The translations under genes were made by a program, and so were the position numbers. The notes beneath the pieces are model-generated. The model searched no databases. It was not told where the DNA came from and saw only the letters and a program-made list of their open reading frames with translations. This document shows, in pieces, positions 62,674-64,000 of a DNA stretch of 64,000 nucleotides (within the stretch, counting starts at the first letter, position 1; every line of letters begins with the position of its first letter). Origin of the DNA: Burkholderia latens (GTDB taxonomy: Bacteria; Pseudomonadota; Gammaproteobacteria; Burkholderiales; Burkholderiaceae); contig NZ_CP013435.1 of NCBI RefSeq assembly GCF_001718795.1, forward strand, positions 1,612,001 to 1,676,000, written 5' to 3'.

Positions 62674-63600
62674 ATGAATTTTCAGCAATTGCGTTTCGTG
62701 CGAGAGGCCGTGCGCCAGAACATGAACCTGACGGAAGTCGCGAACGTGCTGTACACGTCGCAGTCGGGCGTGTCGAAACAGATCAAGGATCTCGAGGATG
62801 AACTGGGCGTCGACATCTTCATCCGGCGCGGCAAGCGGCTCACCGGGCTCACGGAGCCGGGCAAGGCCGTGCACCAGCTGATCGAGCGGATGCTGCTCGA
62901 CGCGGAGAACCTGCGCCGCGTCGCGCGCCAGTTCGCGGACCAGGACAGCGGCCACCTCGTCGTCGCAACGACGCACACGCAGGCGCGCTACGCGCTGCCG
63001 AAGGTGATCCGGCAGTTCACCGAGGTGTTCCCGAAGGTGCATCTTGCGCTGCGCCAGGGCAGCCCGCAGCAGATCGCGCAGATGATCCTGAACGGCGAAG
63101 CCGATCTCGGCATCTCGACCGAAGCGCTCGATCGCTATCCGGACATCGTCACGTTTCCGTGCTATTCGTGGCATCACACGGTCGTCGTGCCGAAAGGCCA
63201 TCCGCTCGTCGGCCGCGAGAACCTCACGCTCGACGAAATCGCCGAATATCCGATCATCACGTACGACCAGGACTTCACCGGCCGCTCGCATATCGACCAG
63301 GCGTTCGCGCAGGCCGGCGCGGTGCCCGACGTCGTGCTGACCGCGATCGACGCGGACGTGATCAAGACTTACGTCGAGCTCGGCATGGGGATCGGCGTCG
63401 TCGCCGCAATGGCGTTCGATCCGCAGCGCGACACGGGGCTCGTCGCGCTCGACACGCAGCACTTGTTCGAGGCGAGCACGACGCGCGTCGGCTTGCGCAA
63501 GGGCGCGTTCCTGCGCGCGTATGCGTACCGGCTGATCGAGATGTTCGCGCCGCACCTGAACGAAGCGGAAATCGCCGGGATGCTGCGCGAAGCAGTCTGA
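62674..63600 (+). CDS. cysB: CysB-family LysR regulator of sulfur assimilation
   Basis: 308-aa LysR regulator with the CysB-specific N-terminus MNFQQLRFVREAVRQNMNLTEVANVLYTSQSGVSKQIKDLEDEL (in parts) and co-inducer domain VATTHTQARYALPKVIRQFTEVFPKVHLALRQGSPQQIAQMI. ADLGISTEAL and the Thr/Ser-rich inducer pocket TTHTQARYALP match CysB/Cbl. It should activate this operon when cysteine is low, through N-acetylserine or a related signal. Last gene of the operon, 91 bp after cysA. Confidence 0.93.
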   Translation: MNFQQLRFVREAVRQNMNLTEVANVLYTSQSGVSKQIKDLEDELGVDIFIRRGKRLTGLTEPGKAVHQLIERMLLDAENLRRVARQFADQDSGHLVVATTHTQARYALPKVIRQFTEVFPKVHLALRQGSPQQIAQMILNGEADLGISTEALDRYPDIVTFPCYSWHHTVVVPKGHPLVGRENLTLDEIAEYPIITYDQDFTGRSHIDQAFAQAGAVPDVVLTAIDADVIKTYVELGMGIGVVAAMAFDPQRDTGLVALDTQHLFEASTTRVGLRKGAFLRAYAYRLIEMFAPHLNEAEIAGMLREAV

Positions 63601-64000
63601 TCCGCCGATGCACGGCGGGCGCGGCATGCGCGCGCTCGCTGCATCGCATCGCTGCGCGGCGGCACCCGGCGGTGCGCGCCGCGCGAAGCGGTGATCCGTC
63701 TGCCGTAACACGCGGCAACCGACGCGAACGACAATGCGCTCCGAATAAACCCTTAAATATTGATCAGACGGGTTGCGCGTTGCATAGAAACGGTACAGCA
63801 TAGCCGTCACTCCGCTGGCGTCCCCGCTGGCGGCGGCGCGTCGACGACAGCACGCGCCAGGCAGTCGGCCGTCTGCCTCGCTCCATTCCTTGGTACCGAC
63901 AAGCAGCATCGATGGCCATTGCCCGGGTAGTGTGGCGCAAACGTTTGCTCACATTAAAACAACAGTCGAATAACAATCCGGCCCGTCGGGCCAGTCGCCA
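63601..64000. other. 400-bp right-edge stretch with no supported gene
   Basis: Short frames here have atypical composition. The notable element is a LacI/PurR-like palindrome at 63937-63948 in an AT-rich patch, likely the start of the promoter of a gene beyond the window. Confidence 0.5.
63937..63948. promoter_or_regulatory. LacI/PurR-family operator-like palindrome
   Basis: GCAAACGTTTGC, a perfect 12-bp palindrome matching the core of PurR/RbsR-type sites (CpG centre). The regulated gene is presumably just outside the window on the right. Confidence 0.55.

Noticed and set aside
63764..63976. A 70-codon minus-strand frame at the right edge
   Set aside because: Arg-rich and overlapping the operator-like palindrome; no support as a gene.

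Overview
The window looks like a piece of the main chromosome of a Burkholderia cepacia-complex bacterium. Support for this comes from the very high GC content, third-position G/C codon use, strong TTGACA/TATAAT promoters at tRNA genes, and gene neighbourhoods typical of Burkholderia (rnr-rlmB-amidase-rpiA, nudix-aat-bpt-pyrD, ssuDCB with a small Mop protein, selU with a permease, nodIJ, lexA, sulfate ABC operon with cysB). I see no insertion sequence, integrase, phage gene or CRISPR array. Most of the window is core metabolism, with a patch of lineage-specific small genes at about 36.9-43.4 kb. Functions are read from motifs and remembered family resemblance; no database search was run.

Layout. 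0-4 kb: minus-strand fadD (3' end cut by the window edge), a PsrA-like TetR regulator with a PsrA-type operator in front of it, and an MFS carrier. 4-7.3 kb: an acetyltransferase, a ParB-like protein and a SulP anion carrier. 7.3-13.4 kb: a sugar operon read right to left (ROK-type regulator, RbsA-type ATPase, permease, binding protein, PfkB kinase), headed by a 27-bp AT-rich palindrome. 13.6-15.8 kb: three tRNA-Leu(CAG) genes, each with its own promoter and terminator, two near-identical 107-nt tRNA-like elements, and an orphan sulfonate-type binding protein embedded among them. 15.9-21.2 kb: RNase R, RlmB, a lipoprotein amidase and RpiA. 21.4-25 kb: a GntR regulator, a Gfo/Idh oxidoreductase and a cystine-type binding protein plus permease. 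25-28.7 kb: pyrD, the N-degron transferases bpt and aat, a Nudix hydrolase and initiator tRNA-Met.

28.8-36.9 kb: a UPF0303-type protein, an SMR exporter, an enoyl-CoA hydratase-family enzyme, a small membrane protein, ssuDCB with a Mop-like protein, two tiny hypotheticals, dusA and tRNA-His. 36.9-43.4 kb: small hypotheticals, an RraB-domain protein, a lipoprotein, a VOC protein, a GAF-GGDEF enzyme, and several orphan Rho-independent terminators that may mark unannotated small RNAs. 43.4-53.8 kb: a phospholipase-D-like protein, a divergent HxlR/thioesterase pair with two matching operators, a Tas-like aldo-keto reductase, an MHS transporter plus M20 peptidase operon divergent from a LysR gene, and selU overlapping a YraQ/ArsP-type permease gene. 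53.8-64 kb: nodIJ, a UspA protein, lexA with two SOS boxes followed by two uncharacterised genes on the same strand, and the sulfate import operon with cysB. A LacI/PurR-like palindrome lies at the right edge.

Sulfur assimilation is a recurring theme: sulfate uptake with CysB at the right, sulfonate desulfonation in the middle, and an orphan sulfonate-type binding protein and cystine-type uptake genes at the left. The least explained features are the duplicated tRNA-like palindromic elements beside tRNA-Leu, the candidate small RNAs around 37-39 kb, the two unknown genes in the lexA transcription unit, and the selU-linked permease.
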